Both the position numbers and the translations under genes were made by a program. A DNA stretch of 64,000 bases from positions 620,001 to 684,000 of the forward strand of contig JACKCF010000001.1 of assembly GCA_020634165.1 (NCBI GenBank). The letters run 5' to 3'. The notes under the pieces are model-generated. The model did no database searches and was not told where the DNA came from. It worked only from the letters and a program-made list of their open reading frames with translations. Source of the DNA: Anaerolineaceae bacterium (GTDB lineage: Bacteria > Chloroflexota > Anaerolineae > Aggregatilineales > Phototrophicaceae). The stretch's first letter is position 1, and the number at the start of each line of letters is the position of its first letter. Positions 44,232 through 54,679 of the stretch are shown piece by piece.

Positions 44232-45500
44232 ATGGCATTCCAACTGGTCTACCCGGATGTATTGGGCAGCATCACATCTGATAAGCGCTTTCGTTTTGGG
44301 CCGATTCAGTATGCTGTGGGCATCTTCCCGCGCCAGGTATTCGTCAACCAGCCGACCGAAATCGTGGTGCTGGTGCAGAACCTTGTCCGCGATAATGTCC
44401 AGATTCGCCTGGATATTGAGCTACCAACACGTCTGCCGGATGGCCAGATGCTTAATGCGCGCCTGCCCAAGTCAGAGATCAACGAGTTGATCCCGCCTGG
44501 GGCCGTTTGTGTGATGCACGTGCCCATTACTGTTGTCGCGCCAGTCGTGGATATCAACATCCCCATTCGCGTGACGATGCGCATCACCAACCAGCCCAAG
44601 AATCAGCCGATTCGTCCGGAACAGGGTGGTCCGCCGCCATCAGTGCTGGCGATTTCGCCCTTCAAGGCGCAGGTGCTCAAAGATGTTGCCTATCTGCCCA
44701 GTGATGAGCGCACCAATCACCGTCATCAGGTTGTGTTTCATCTCTCGCCGCAAAAGATGCCTCCGGTCGCGACACCGCCGCAGTATCAGTATGAAGTGCT
44801 CTGGTCGGAAGTGCAGGCCGAGCGTGAAACGGAAATGGCCCGCCAGCATCTGGACCTGGCACAGCGCGTCGCGACATCCAAGGACCTGACCTGGGAAGCA
44901 CTGGGCCGCGCGACTGAAGAACGATTTGCCTCTTATGGCATGCCGCTGCACCCTGGTGAAGTTCAGATGATTGCCCGTGCCCTGGCCTATGTGGTGGAAA
45001 AAGCCCCCGAACGGGAGCGTTCACTGCCTTTGCAAAATATGCGCTGGTTTCGCACGCTATGCCAATTGCTGGTTCAGGATAAATCCCTGGCGGAAAAGCC
45101 GCGCAGTGAATTGGTCGCCAATGAACTCTACGATGCTGTGATTTACGATGCGATCCTGATGGGCTTCCGGCTGGTACAACCGCGTGCCCGCCTCAATCTG
45201 GGCCACTTTGGCGAGCGCAGTGTCTATGCCGACCGCATGATGGCCTGGTTGCAGGGCAGTGCCAAACCCGACCTGAGCTACATTTATGTACCGCTGGTTA
45301 TGATGGGCATTGTCGTCATCCGGCAGGTGCAGCACCGCGATATGGGCAATCCCTGGCGCGCCGTCAAGCAGATTCAGGAAGCGCTTCGCGGTCGTGAACG
45401 GCTCGGTGGGGGTGTGCCTGTGATTATCTTCGACGCCATGCAGGACCTTCTCAAGCAGACCGAGGAAGAACTCCAGCGCACAGGCTATCCGCGTATCTAG
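44232..45500 (+). CDS. Hypothetical protein, 422 aa
   Basis: An N-terminal beta-rich domain (about 1-150: RFRFGPIQYAVGIFPRQVFV, then QPTEIVVLVQNLVRDNVQIRLD) resembles an Ig-like sandwich. A helical C-terminal half (about 190-422) contains many charged residues (EVQAERETEMARQHLDLAQ). No signal peptide or catalytic motif is seen. I do not recognise the family. GGAGG lies 7 bases before the ATG, and the gene follows the LRR gene by 80 bases on the same strand. Confidence 0.75.
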   Translation: MAFQLVYPDVLGSITSDKRFRFGPIQYAVGIFPRQVFVNQPTEIVVLVQNLVRDNVQIRLDIELPTRLPDGQMLNARLPKSEINELIPPGAVCVMHVPITVVAPVVDINIPIRVTMRITNQPKNQPIRPEQGGPPPSVLAISPFKAQVLKDVAYLPSDERTNHRHQVVFHLSPQKMPPVATPPQYQYEVLWSEVQAERETEMARQHLDLAQRVATSKDLTWEALGRATEERFASYGMPLHPGEVQMIARALAYVVEKAPERERSLPLQNMRWFRTLCQLLVQDKSLAEKPRSELVANELYDAVIYDAILMGFRLVQPRARLNLGHFGERSVYADRMMAWLQGSAKPDLSYIYVPLVMMGIVVIRQVQHRDMGNPWRAVKQIQEALRGRERLGGGVPVIIFDAMQDLLKQTEEELQRTGYPRI

Positions 45501-45701
45501 TGATCTTGCACACTGTTTATAAAGTAACAACGGATTTCTAACACGTAACCCGTATATTAGAGAGCATATCGCTAGTAAAAGGCTTCGTCAGCGCATGGGA
45601 TGGCGCGGCAACTGGCGTACAAATCGAGTACAATCATCGTAGTCGGGGCACCCCCCAGCGATAAAACAGCCCCCAATCTAAAAACCAGAGGGTAATATCA
45701 C

Positions 45702-48200
45702 ATGTTACGGTTTGATCGGTTTACGGAGCGTGCTCAGGACGCTGCTGCACGCGCTTACGAGATTTTGCAGCGGTATGGGCACAATCAGGTCGATACGGAA
45801 CATATTCTGCTGGCGCTGTTAGAACAACAGGACGGCGTCATTCCTAAAGTACTGGAAAATTTAGGTGTCGATGTCAGCCTGCTGCGCTCGCGCATTGATG
45901 ACATCCTGCACCAGAACCCCCGGACTGCTGCCATATATGGTGGTGGGACCAATCAGGTGTTCATTACGCCGCGCCTCAAGCGCGTAATTGATGTCGCCAA
46001 CGAAGAGGCGGCCCGTCTGCGCGATGAATACATCAGCACAGAACACATCTTCCTGGCTATTCTGGGGGAACGCAATACACCCACAGCCCGCATTCTTGCG
46101 GAAAGCAATATCAGCCGCGAGCGCGTGAACGACGCCATTAAAGATGTTCGTGGTGGCCAGCGCGTCACGGACCCGCAGGCGGAAAGCCGCTACCAGACAC
46201 TAGAAAAATACAGCCGTGATCTGACGCGCATGGCCCATGAGGGCAAGCTTGATCCGGTCATTGGCCGTGAAGAAGAAATCCTGCGCGTGATGCAGGTCCT
46301 CAGCCGCCGCACCAAGAACAATCCGGTGCTGATCGGTGAGGCTGGCGTTGGCAAGACGGCCATCGTTGAAGGTCTCGCCCAAAAAATCGTGACATCCGAT
46401 GTGCCGGAGCCGCTAATGGGCAAGCGCGTCCTCAGCCTGGACCTGACCGGTATGCTGGCAGGCAGCCGCTTCCGGGGGGAATTCGAGGAACGCCTCAAGG
46501 CAACTATTGAAGAAGTGCAGCGCAGCGCAGGCGAAATCATCATGTTCATTGATGAACTGCACATGGTTGTCGGGGCAGGCGCGGCCACAGGCTCGCTCGA
46601 TGCGGGTAACATCATGAAGCCCGCCCTGGCGCGTGGCGAGTTGCAAGTCGTTGGTGCGACTACAGTTGATGAATATCGTCAGCACATCGAAAAAGACAGT
46701 GCTCTGGAACGCCGTTTCGCGCCTGTCTATGTCGATGAACCGAGCGTCGATGACACCATTGAGATGCTCTACGGCCTGCGGGACCGCTACGAAGCTCATC
46801 ACAAAGTCACCATCAGCGACGAAGCCATTGAACAGTCCGCGCGGCTGTCGCATCGTTACTTGACGGAACGCAAACTCCCCGATAAGGCCATCGACCTGCT
46901 GGACGAAGCCGCCGCCAAATTGCGTGTGGCCCTGTTCAGCCTGCCAGCGCGCCTCAAGGAGATGAAAGAAGCCGTAGATCGTCTGGGCATGGAAGAAGAA
47001 GCGGCTGGTCTCGCCCGTGATTATGAACGCGCTGCTGATTGCAAAATGCAGCGCCTGCAACTGGAAGAAGAATTCGAGCGCGAACGCTTCATCTGGCAGC
47101 AGGAAAATACACTTGACGAAGTCGTCGATGCTGATGACATCGCCAAGGTGCTCCAACAGTGGACGGGCATCCCTGTTCAGCAAATGCTGGAAACCGAAAG
47201 CGAAAAGCTCCTGCGTATGGAAGAAGTGCTTCATGATCGCGTCATTGGTCAGGATGCTGCCATCAACGCCCTGGCGAATGCCATTCGTCGCGCTCGCAGC
47301 GGCCTCAAAGACCCCAAGCGCCCGATTGGCTCCTTTATCTTCCTGGGCAGCAGCGGCGTTGGCAAAACAGAGCTGGCCAAAGCGCTGGCGGAATTCATGT
47401 TCGATGATGAGGATGCCCTCATTCGCATCGACATGAGCGAATACCGTGAGCAGCACACGACCAGCCGCCTGTTTGGTGCCCCGCCAGGATACATCGGTTA
47501 CGAAGAGGGCGGCCAGCTAACCGAAGCCGTGCGCCGCCGCCCGTACCGTGTCATCCTGTTTGACGAGATCGAAAAAGCCAATCCGGACGTCTGGAATGCA
47601 CTCCTGCAAATCCTGGAAGATGGTCGTATGACCGATGGCCAGGGCCGTACAGTCGATTTCCGCAACACGGTGCTGATTATGACCAGCAACCTGGGCACGG
47701 AATTCGCCAAGCGTGGCGGTGCATTGGGCTTTGTGCCCTCAGCAGAAATCGAAGCCATTGCCGATCACCAGAAGATCGAGAAGGCCATGCGTGATACCTT
47801 CCGGCCAGAGTTCCTCAACCGCATTGACGAGGTAATTATCTTCTCGCCGCTGTCGCTGCGCGATGTTGAGCAAATGGTCGATCTGCAAATGCAGGGCATC
47901 GTCCAGCGCCTGGGTGATGCGGGCCTCAGCATCCACATGACTGAACCGGCTCGCAACTGGCTGGCAGCCAAAGGCTATGATCAGCAGTATGGTGCCCGAC
48001 CGCTGCGCCGTGCGTTGCAGCGCTTTGTTGAAAATCCGCTGTCGATCCGCTTGCTGAAGGGTGATTTCCGCCCTGGTGATCTGATCGTCATCGACGAGAT
48101 CAACAATGAACTGGTCTTTGAGCGCCACCAGGATCAGCAGACGAATTACATGCATATGCCACCGCAATACGTGGAAAACGATGAGCATATGAACGAGTAA
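45702..48200 (+). CDS. clpC: ClpC-type AAA+ unfoldase (first paralogue)
   Basis: 832 residues: N-terminal double Clp-N domain (1-145), AAA+ D1 with Walker A GEAGVGKT (near 211) and Walker B MFIDELH, a UVR-like coiled middle segment (about 415-450), and D2 with Walker A GSSGVGKT (near 548) and LFDEIEK. A ClpP-docking type LGF tripeptide (GGALGFVPS) is present. The enzyme unfolds proteins for ClpP degradation in the cytoplasm. It ends with a strong terminator and precedes an S1 protein and a second paralogue. Confidence 0.93.
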   Translation: MLRFDRFTERAQDAAARAYEILQRYGHNQVDTEHILLALLEQQDGVIPKVLENLGVDVSLLRSRIDDILHQNPRTAAIYGGGTNQVFITPRLKRVIDVANEEAARLRDEYISTEHIFLAILGERNTPTARILAESNISRERVNDAIKDVRGGQRVTDPQAESRYQTLEKYSRDLTRMAHEGKLDPVIGREEEILRVMQVLSRRTKNNPVLIGEAGVGKTAIVEGLAQKIVTSDVPEPLMGKRVLSLDLTGMLAGSRFRGEFEERLKATIEEVQRSAGEIIMFIDELHMVVGAGAATGSLDAGNIMKPALARGELQVVGATTVDEYRQHIEKDSALERRFAPVYVDEPSVDDTIEMLYGLRDRYEAHHKVTISDEAIEQSARLSHRYLTERKLPDKAIDLLDEAAAKLRVALFSLPARLKEMKEAVDRLGMEEEAAGLARDYERAADCKMQRLQLEEEFERERFIWQQENTLDEVVDADDIAKVLQQWTGIPVQQMLETESEKLLRMEEVLHDRVIGQDAAINALANAIRRARSGLKDPKRPIGSFIFLGSSGVGKTELAKALAEFMFDDEDALIRIDMSEYREQHTTSRLFGAPPGYIGYEEGGQLTEAVRRRPYRVILFDEIEKANPDVWNALLQILEDGRMTDGQGRTVDFRNTVLIMTSNLGTEFAKRGGALGFVPSAEIEAIADHQKIEKAMRDTFRPEFLNRIDEVIIFSPLSLRDVEQMVDLQMQGIVQRLGDAGLSIHMTEPARNWLAAKGYDQQYGARPLRRALQRFVENPLSIRLLKGDFRPGDLIVIDEINNELVFERHQDQQTNYMHMPPQYVENDEHMNE

Positions 48201-48220
48201 CACTCGGACGAAAATCAACA

Positions 48221-48251
48221 AAAAAGGACATAGCTGCCTATGTCCTTTTTT
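48221..48251 (+). terminator. Intrinsic terminator of clpC (first)
   Basis: AAAAAGGACATAG (48221-48233) pairs with CTATGTCCTTTTT (48238-48250), loop CTGC. Confidence 0.95.
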
Positions 48252-48400
48252 ATTCCCATAACAGTTGTGCATAATCGGTTTATGGCTAATCACAACGGGT
48301 CATGACTTGGCAGATATAGGCAAACTGAAAATTGCAGGTAGAATTACGGCAGATTGATTATGAGGCAGTTAAGAACCGCCTTATGCGTCTTAACTCGCGT

Positions 48401-48428
48401 TTGAATAATCCGCACCACTGGGTATAAT
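48401..48428 (+). promoter_or_regulatory. Sigma-70 promoter of the S1-domain gene
   Basis: TTGAAT (48401-48406), 16-base spacer, TATAAT (48423-48428). Confidence 0.75.
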
Positions 48429-48464
48429 GTCAGACCGAACCGTATAGCAGGGAAGCGTTACCAT

Positions 48465-50189
48465 ATGGAACAGTCAGAACTGGGCAAGACCGAGGAAGAT
48501 ATCAATACCTCTGAGGCTGCCGAGTTGCCGGAGAATGAGCAGGAGCCTGTGAGTGCTGAGACTGGCAACGGAGCAACAGAGCAGGATGTCACTGAAGTCG
48601 ATGCACAACCAGAAGCATCAGTCGAGAGTGATGAAGATGACGGGACAGATTCCGATGTTGAACCGGCGCAGGCCACCAGCACGGAAGAAGTCGACGAAGA
48701 TGATGCCCCCGCATCAAGTGATGATGTAGCGTCAAATGGGCTAAAACGTGGCGATATCGTCCAGGGAACCGTGAGCCGTACCACGCCAATGGCGGTGTAC
48801 GTCAAATTAGCGAACGATGTCGAAGGGCGCGTACCAGCCCGTGAATTAGAGTTGATGACACGCAATGTGCTGGAATCGCTGCAAGAGGGCGCGGAAGTAA
48901 CCGTATTCGTGGTGAACCCGCTCAATCATAAGGGCGATACCATTCTGTCCATCAACCAGGCGCAGGAAGAGATCGACTGGCGCGAGGCCGAAGAATATTT
49001 GGAGAACAAGGAAGTCTATGATGGTCGCATCGGCGGCTATAACAAAGGCGGCCTGATTGTTCGCTTCGGTCAATTGCGGGGATTTGTCCCCCAAAGCCAG
49101 ATTTCCGATACTCGCCTGCGTGCCATGAGCGGCGATACGCCGGAAGAACGCTACGGTGGCATGGTCAACGAGAACATTGGCGTCAAAGTCATGGAAGTGG
49201 ACCGCTCGCGCAATCGCCTGATCCTGTCGGAACGGGCCGCCATGCGCGAAGTTCGCCAGCGCCGTAAAGAGGCGCTCATCACAGAGTTGCAGGTCGGTGA
49301 GGAACGCGATGGTACCGTCGTCAGCCTTGAAAACTTCGGCGCATTTGTCGATGTCGGCGGGGCTGAAGGTCTGGTTCACCTGACCGAAATTAGCTGGGAA
49401 CATGTCACCCATCCGCGTCAGGCGCTCAATGTTGGCGAAGATGTGCGTGTCAAGGTCATCAGCGTCGATGCCGATAACAACCGCATTGGCCTCAGCATCA
49501 AATCCTTGCTGGCAGATCCCTGGGACGAAATCGCAGCCGTCTATCCGGTTGGTGCCCTCGTTCGCGGGCAGATTACCAAGCTGGCCCGCTTCGGTGCTTT
49601 CGCCAAAGTCCTGGGTTCACCCTCGGTCGAGGGCCTGATCCATATCTCCGAGATGAGTGACAACCGCGTCGAGCATCCCCGTGATGTCGTCAAGCGTGGT
49701 GATGATCTCACGCTGCGCGTGGTCAAGGTCGATATCAAGGAACGTCGCCTGGGCCTCAGCATCAAGCGTGTGAACTCGGAAGAATATCTCGATCAGGACC
49801 TGGAACAGGCATACAAGGAAGCGGCATCTGCACCCGTGCCCGCGAAACCAGCACCCGCCGCACCTGTTGCTGAAGCTGTCGCGCCGGAAGCCCCTGAACC
49901 AGAAGCCCAGGTCATTGAAGAACCAGTCGTTGAAGAACTGACAGCCGAGGCAGAACCAGAAACCCTCGTAGAGAAGATCGAAGACGCTGTTGAAGACGTC
50001 GTCGAAAAAGCGAAGGGTGTTCTGGAAGATGTGGTCGAGGCGATCAAGGACGCTGCGGAAGACGTCGTCGAAAAAGCCGAGGACATGGTTGAATCTGTGA
50101 CGCACAGCGCCGAGGGCGCCGCCGAAGATGTGGCTGAGGCCGTCGATGCGGATGACACAGACGAAAGCGACGCTGACGAAGACGACTAA
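48465..50189 (+). CDS. rpsA: Ribosomal protein S1-like protein with four S1 domains and an acidic repetitive tail
   Basis: 574 residues. The first 85 are acidic and low-complexity. Four S1 OB folds follow, at about 90-165, 170-265, 270-355 and 360-440 (third: GTVVSLENFGAFVDVGGAEG, fourth: GQITKLARFGAFAKVL), the usual mRNA-binding array of bacterial S1. The last 130 residues are Ala/Pro/Glu-rich and then an amphipathic 11-residue-like repeat (VEKIEDAVEDVVEKAKGVLE). The tails are unusual for S1 and could bind partners by charge. Gene symbol is by function; it could be an S1-like paralogue. Confidence 0.85.
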   Translation: MEQSELGKTEEDINTSEAAELPENEQEPVSAETGNGATEQDVTEVDAQPEASVESDEDDGTDSDVEPAQATSTEEVDEDDAPASSDDVASNGLKRGDIVQGTVSRTTPMAVYVKLANDVEGRVPARELELMTRNVLESLQEGAEVTVFVVNPLNHKGDTILSINQAQEEIDWREAEEYLENKEVYDGRIGGYNKGGLIVRFGQLRGFVPQSQISDTRLRAMSGDTPEERYGGMVNENIGVKVMEVDRSRNRLILSERAAMREVRQRRKEALITELQVGEERDGTVVSLENFGAFVDVGGAEGLVHLTEISWEHVTHPRQALNVGEDVRVKVISVDADNNRIGLSIKSLLADPWDEIAAVYPVGALVRGQITKLARFGAFAKVLGSPSVEGLIHISEMSDNRVEHPRDVVKRGDDLTLRVVKVDIKERRLGLSIKRVNSEEYLDQDLEQAYKEAASAPVPAKPAPAAPVAEAVAPEAPEPEAQVIEEPVVEELTAEAEPETLVEKIEDAVEDVVEKAKGVLEDVVEAIKDAAEDVVEKAEDMVESVTHSAEGAAEDVAEAVDADDTDESDADEDD

Positions 50190-50227
50190 AATCGTCGTGT
50201 CAGCATAGCATTGGTAATGATTCCCAT

Positions 50228-50253
50228 ATGGGGTAGGTTGATGCCTGCCCCAT
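50228..50253 (+). terminator. Probable terminator of the S1 gene
   Basis: ATGGGGTAGG (50228-50237) pairs with CCTGCCCCAT (50244-50253) with one wobble, loop TTGATG. The downstream T-run is short (TTGCATT), so efficiency is uncertain. Confidence 0.6.
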
Positions 50254-50487
50254 TTGCATTCGGATAACGGGTGCGTAAGACGCTGTTAACGAATGCATGA
50301 TAGGATGATCTTGGGGCATTACCTAACCAGAAGTATGAAGACAAAGCTCTCGCCCCAAAGCCACACCTATGATATTCTAGGGCAATACCACGGATACCGG
50401 ACACGTTCCCTGATAAACATCACTTTCACAAAGGTTATTCTCTAACAATTCATTGATGTACATTACGGACAAATGTGCGGCAGAAGC
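50254..50487. other. Intergenic region between S1 and the second clpC
   Basis: With 50190-50558 in total, the gap holds only the S1 terminator and the promoter at 50488-50496; no gene or structured RNA was seen in the rest. Confidence 0.55.
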
Positions 50488-50496
50488 TGGTATAAT
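50488..50496 (+). promoter_or_regulatory. Extended -10 promoter of the second clpC
   Basis: TGG TATAAT; TGn at 50488-50490 and TATAAT at 50491-50496. No CIRCE was found near it. Confidence 0.7.
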
Positions 50497-50558
50497 CTAC
50501 AAAGTACATGCAGGATAGCCGCCAGTGAATGATTCACTGGTGTACGGAGGTAAAAGCC

Positions 50559-53051
50559 GTGTCGAATAAAATGGAGCGTTTCACCCAGCGAGCGCGGCGC
50601 GTGTTGAGCCTGGCACAGGAAGAAGCCGAACGACTGCAACACAGCCAAATAGGCACCGAACACCTGCTTCTTGGTCTGATGCGAGAAGACGGTGGTGTCG
50701 CTGGGCGCGTTCTTAGAGAACTAGGTTTGGAAGCACGCAAAGTAGAAGATCTCGTCACACGCGCGGCGGATTCCAGCGATCGTGCTGCTACTGAAGCGTT
50801 AGAGCTTTCTGCTGAAACCAAGAAGGTCCTTGAACTGGCCGTCGATGAGGCTCGCCGTATGGGCCATCATTACATCGGGACCGAGCACTTGCTGCTGGGT
50901 CTGGTTCGCCAGCAAGAGGGCATTGCCATTGATGTCCTGCGTCGCCTCGGCATCAGCCCAGAAGAAGTCCGCCGTCAGACGCGGCGTGTGCTGCAGGAAA
51001 GCCCGCTGCAATCCAGCGCGCAACCCCCGCAGCAGGAACGTAGTTCATCATCCCGCCGCAGTGCTGAAAAGACACCTCTCGTTGACCAACTCGCCACCGA
51101 CCTGACAGCCCTTGCCTCAGAAGGTAAGCTGGACCCGGTCATTGGCCGCGAAACGGAAATCGAGCGCGTGATTCAGGTGCTCAGTCGTCGCCGTAAAAAC
51201 AATCCGGCTCTGATTGGTGAACCTGGCGTCGGCAAGACGGCTATCGTTGAAGGGTTAGCCCAGCGCATCGTCGAAGGCGATACGCCCAAGGTGCTGCTGA
51301 ACAAGCGCGTTTTGCAGCTCGATGTGGGTTCGCTGGTGGCAGGAACCATGTATCGCGGTCAGTTTGAAGAACGTCTCAAGCGCGTTATCGAAGAATTGAA
51401 GTCGTCAGATACGATCCTGTTCATTGACGAAGTGCATATGCTCGTTGGTGCTGGTTCAGCCGGCAGCAGCGTCGATGCCGCTAACATCCTCAAGCCAGCC
51501 CTGGCGCGTGGTGAACTTCAGTGCATTGGTGCCACCACCCTTGATGAGTTCCGCAAGCACATCGAAAGTGACGCCGCCCTGGAACGCCGCTTCCAGAAGG
51601 TGATGGTGGAAGAACCAAGCATCGAGGAAACCATCGAAATTCTCCAGGGCATCAAGCGCCCGTATCAGGAACATCACAACGTCGAAATCACCGACGAAGC
51701 GATTGAATCGGCTGCGACCTTATCGGCGCGTTACATTCCAGATCGCTTCCTGCCCGATAAAGCCATCGACTTGATCGATGAAGCGTCGGCCCGTCTGCGC
51801 ATGTTCAAATCGCCGGAAGCCGCCCAGGTTCGCCGCATCAGCGACGAAATCCAGCATATCGAAGGCGAAATTGAACGGGCAGTCGATGATGGCCTCGAAA
51901 AAGACACCATCGAAGACCTGAAGAATCGCCTTGGCCATCTACAGGAAACGCTGAATGATTATCAGTCTAGCTGGAACGAAGAAACGGGCCAGCCGCGCCT
52001 GATTTCAGAGGATATTGCCGAAGTCGTTGGCATGTGGACTGGTATTCCAGTCACGCGCCTGGACCAGAGCGATGCTGAACGCCTCATGGCGATGGAAGAC
52101 GTGCTGCATAACCGCATCGTCGGCCAGAACCAGGCCATCGTTGCCATCAGCAAGGCCGTCCGTCGTGCCCGCGCTGGTCTCAAAGACCCACGTCGTCCGA
52201 TTGGTTCCTTCATGTTCCTTGGCCCGACGGGCGTCGGCAAGACCGAACTGACCAAAGCGCTGGCAGAATTCCTCTTTGGCAGCGAAGATGCCCTGATCCA
52301 GCTCGACATGAGCGAATTCATGGAACGTCACAGTGTGGCTCGTCTGGTCGGTGCGCCTCCAGGCTATGTTGGCTATGAAGATGCAGGCCAACTGACCGAA
52401 GCGGTCCGTCGCCGTCCCTACAGCATCGTCGTCTTCGATGAAATCGAAAAAGCCCATCCAGAAGCCTTCAACATGCTGTTGCAGGTTATGGAAGAGGGTA
52501 TCCTGACGGATGCACGTGGCCGTACGGTCGATTTCCGCAACACGATTATCGTCATGACCAGCAACGTGGGCGCCGATATGATTAAGCGCCAGTCACGTCT
52601 GGGCTTCCAGTACAAGGGCGATGAAGCCAAGAAGCTGGAAGAAGACTATGACGATATGAGCAAGAACGTCATGGATCAGGTGCGCCGTATGTTCCGGCCA
52701 GAATTCCTGAACCGTGTTGATGCCACCGTCATCTTCCGCGCCCTGTCGCCGGAAGAAATCGAAAGCATCGTCGATCTGGAACTGAACAAAGTGCGTGATC
52801 GCCTGATCGAACATGCCATCACCCTGCATGTGACCGAAGAAGGTCGTGCATGGTTGGCGCGTGAAGGCTACGATGCTGAGTTTGGTGCCCGTCCGCTGCG
52901 CCGTCTCATCCAGAACGAAATCGAAGATCGCCTGTCGGATGGCATCCTCGCGGGTGAGTTCACCATTGGTTCGACGGTTAGCGTGTCATCCAATGACGAA
53001 GACCAACTCACACTGGTCACGGTCGAAGCACTCCCCGAACCCACTGCGTAA
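50559..53051 (+). CDS. clpC: ClpC-type AAA+ unfoldase (second paralogue)
   Basis: 830 residues from GTG 50559, chosen because GGAGG (50546-50550) is 8 bases upstream; an ATG 12 bases later would have poor spacing, and an earlier ATG lies upstream of the site. The domain order is as in the first paralogue: Clp-N repeats, Walker A GEPGVGKT (near 221), Walker B LFIDEVH, D2 GPTGVGKT (near 554) and VFDEIEK. The LGF loop (SRLGFQYK) for ClpP docking is present. It is terminated at 53071-53106. Confidence 0.93.
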   Translation: MSNKMERFTQRARRVLSLAQEEAERLQHSQIGTEHLLLGLMREDGGVAGRVLRELGLEARKVEDLVTRAADSSDRAATEALELSAETKKVLELAVDEARRMGHHYIGTEHLLLGLVRQQEGIAIDVLRRLGISPEEVRRQTRRVLQESPLQSSAQPPQQERSSSSRRSAEKTPLVDQLATDLTALASEGKLDPVIGRETEIERVIQVLSRRRKNNPALIGEPGVGKTAIVEGLAQRIVEGDTPKVLLNKRVLQLDVGSLVAGTMYRGQFEERLKRVIEELKSSDTILFIDEVHMLVGAGSAGSSVDAANILKPALARGELQCIGATTLDEFRKHIESDAALERRFQKVMVEEPSIEETIEILQGIKRPYQEHHNVEITDEAIESAATLSARYIPDRFLPDKAIDLIDEASARLRMFKSPEAAQVRRISDEIQHIEGEIERAVDDGLEKDTIEDLKNRLGHLQETLNDYQSSWNEETGQPRLISEDIAEVVGMWTGIPVTRLDQSDAERLMAMEDVLHNRIVGQNQAIVAISKAVRRARAGLKDPRRPIGSFMFLGPTGVGKTELTKALAEFLFGSEDALIQLDMSEFMERHSVARLVGAPPGYVGYEDAGQLTEAVRRRPYSIVVFDEIEKAHPEAFNMLLQVMEEGILTDARGRTVDFRNTIIVMTSNVGADMIKRQSRLGFQYKGDEAKKLEEDYDDMSKNVMDQVRRMFRPEFLNRVDATVIFRALSPEEIESIVDLELNKVRDRLIEHAITLHVTEEGRAWLAREGYDAEFGARPLRRLIQNEIEDRLSDGILAGEFTIGSTVSVSSNDEDQLTLVTVEALPEPTA

Positions 53052-53070
53052 GTTCGTAATTTCTCAAGAT

Positions 53071-53106
53071 CAAACGGGACATGGTGTAATAGCCACGTCC
53101 CGTTTT
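53071..53106 (+). terminator. Intrinsic terminator of the second clpC
   Basis: AAACGGGAC (53071-53079) pairs with GTCCCGTTT (53096-53104), then T-run. Confidence 0.9.
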
Positions 53107-53123
53107 TGTTTTCGGATTGGTTG

Positions 53124-53151
53124 TTGATGTTTTGCACAGATGTTCTATACT
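53124..53151 (+). promoter_or_regulatory. Sigma-70 promoter of the 53190 gene
   Basis: TTGATG (53124-53129), 16-base spacer, TATACT (53146-53151). Confidence 0.65.
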
Positions 53152-53189
53152 TTGGGCATATGCCCTGTTAGGCAATATTGGAGAAGAAC

Positions 53190-53804
53190 ATGCGCAAACT
53201 GATCGTCAGCAACTTTGTGACTGTCGATGGCTTTTATGATGGCCCTAAGCGGGACGTCATCAGTATCTTCAAGTATCAGCATCCGGACTATGCTGGCAAC
53301 GATGACTTTGACTATTACATGACCGATAGGCTGCGTGAAGCTGACCTCGTGCTGATTAGTGGTCACATGTCCTTCAAGGGCAACCATGACTACTGGACGA
53401 GCGTTCCTGACGATCCCAACTCGACCGAGATTCGCCGTGAATTTGCGCGGCTGATGCAAGCGACAGAAAAGCTGGTTGTTTCCGATGTGCTGACCGAAGC
53501 CGAACTGGGTAAATGGCAGAATACGCGCATCATCAAGCGTGACGCTGCTGTCGATGAAGTCGCAAGACTGAAAGTCCGGCCAGGGAAAAATCTGCTTATC
53601 TTTTCCGGTCGCGCTCTGTGGAACTACCTGCTACAACATGGGCTGGTCGATGAACTACATCTGACGACGTTCCCGTTAATTGCCGGAGAGGGCATTCCGC
53701 TGTTTACCGGGCAGCCCGGTGTTTCGCTCAAGCTGATTCGTTCGCAGGTGTTTGAAACATCTGGCAATGTGCTGACCGTTTACGCAGTCAGTCAACCTGA
53801 ATAG
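53190..53804 (+). CDS. Dihydrofolate-reductase-like (RibD C-terminal) protein
   Basis: 204 residues from ATG 53190 (GGAGAAG upstream); a TTG four codons earlier overlaps that site. The protein opens [20 protein letters not shown] and has the NADPH-fold strands [24 protein letters not shown]. It is a distant relative of the reductase at 28399, with low sequence identity by eye. Its own promoter and terminator make it monocistronic. Substrate unknown. Confidence 0.88.
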   Translation: MRKLIVSNFVTVDGFYDGPKRDVISIFKYQHPDYAGNDDFDYYMTDRLREADLVLISGHMSFKGNHDYWTSVPDDPNSTEIRREFARLMQATEKLVVSDVLTEAELGKWQNTRIIKRDAAVDEVARLKVRPGKNLLIFSGRALWNYLLQHGLVDELHLTTFPLIAGEGIPLFTGQPGVSLKLIRSQVFETSGNVLTVYAVSQPE

Positions 53805-53814
53805 TGACATGCAC

Positions 53815-53846
53815 AAAAAAGCCCCTCTTACTCAGAGGGGCTTTTT
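53815..53846. terminator. Bidirectional intrinsic terminator
   Basis: AAAAAAGCCCCTCT (53815-53828) pairs with AGAGGGGCTTTTT (53834-53846). It serves the 53190 gene (+) and the HIT gene (-). Confidence 0.95.
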
Positions 53847-53854
53847 ACTGTTGG

Positions 53855-54679
53855 TTACTCGCTGGTTTCTTCGTCCGCTTCCAGCTCATTGACCCAGTAC
53901 TGCGTACCATCCTTGTAGCGCTTGAGGAACTTGTACATGAACAGTTCCCGTCGCAGCAGCGCCCAGTCTTCAAAAGTGTGCCACTGCTTGAGGATGTCGT
54001 TGACCTCCTGCTCTGTATACGTACGGCCTGCCTCGAACTTGCTTGCCATATATTCGCGCACAACCATCTGGTCGTCCGTGTCCTTGGAACCTGGCCAGCG
54101 GGTGACGCGACCCTTTTCATCCACCAGCCGCAGCAGGTCAGGGTCGGTGATCGGCTCAGGAATCATATCCAACGCTTTGCGAATCGCCTGAATCCGGTCC
54201 TTGTAGGCTTCTTCAGTGAGGTAGACTTCTTGGGCATAAGGGTTGAGCGGTGCATTACCACCGTCATCGCCGTAATAACGCGGGATGAAGTGCACATGCA
54301 CATGCGGCTGCTCGTTACCGAGTATCTGATAGTTCATTTTGTCGGCATCGAAGACGCGCGTCAGCGCCGCACCGACGCTGACCATATCTTCCAGAAAACG
54401 GCTGTACTCCTGTGGTCGCATCTGGTGCAGTTCGGCATAATGCCGATTCGTAATCAGAATACAGTAACCTTGCACGTACTGGTTCTTCTGTAGATACAGC
54501 TTACCGCGCTGCATATCGGCGACACGATAGCTGTAGTCATCCTCCCAGGCCTCACTGCGGACGAGGCGACACAAAGCACAGTCGTCACCACTAAGTCGTT
54601 TATTCCATTGTTCGCACGGCATCCATTCGAGCGGCGCGGCCTGATCGTTGGCCTGGTCACTTGAATTTTGGTCGTTCAT
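53855..54679 (-). CDS. HIT-domain protein (second of a tandem pair)
   Basis: 274 residues from the ATG at 54677-54679, with GGAGA about 11 bases upstream. A zinc-like CALC pair is near residue 35, and the HIT motif is PHVHVHFIP (near 123-131), i.e. H-x-H-x-H. The enzymes hydrolyse nucleotide phosphoramidates or dinucleoside polyphosphates. The C-terminal 110 residues are an extra domain not found in the upstream paralogue. The start overlaps the end of the upstream HIT gene by 23 bases. Confidence 0.86.
   Translation of the reverse strand: MNDQNSSDQANDQAAPLEWMPCEQWNKRLSGDDCALCRLVRSEAWEDDYSYRVADMQRGKLYLQKNQYVQGYCILITNRHYAELHQMRPQEYSRFLEDMVSVGAALTRVFDADKMNYQILGNEQPHVHVHFIPRYYGDDGGNAPLNPYAQEVYLTEEAYKDRIQAIRKALDMIPEPITDPDLLRLVDEKGRVTRWPGSKDTDDQMVVREYMASKFEAGRTYTEQEVNDILKQWHTFEDWALLRRELFMYKFLKRYKDGTQYWVNELEADEETSE

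Noticed and set aside
46413..47456. 347-codon antisense frame in the first clpC
   Set aside because: A codon-bias shadow of clpC without start signals.
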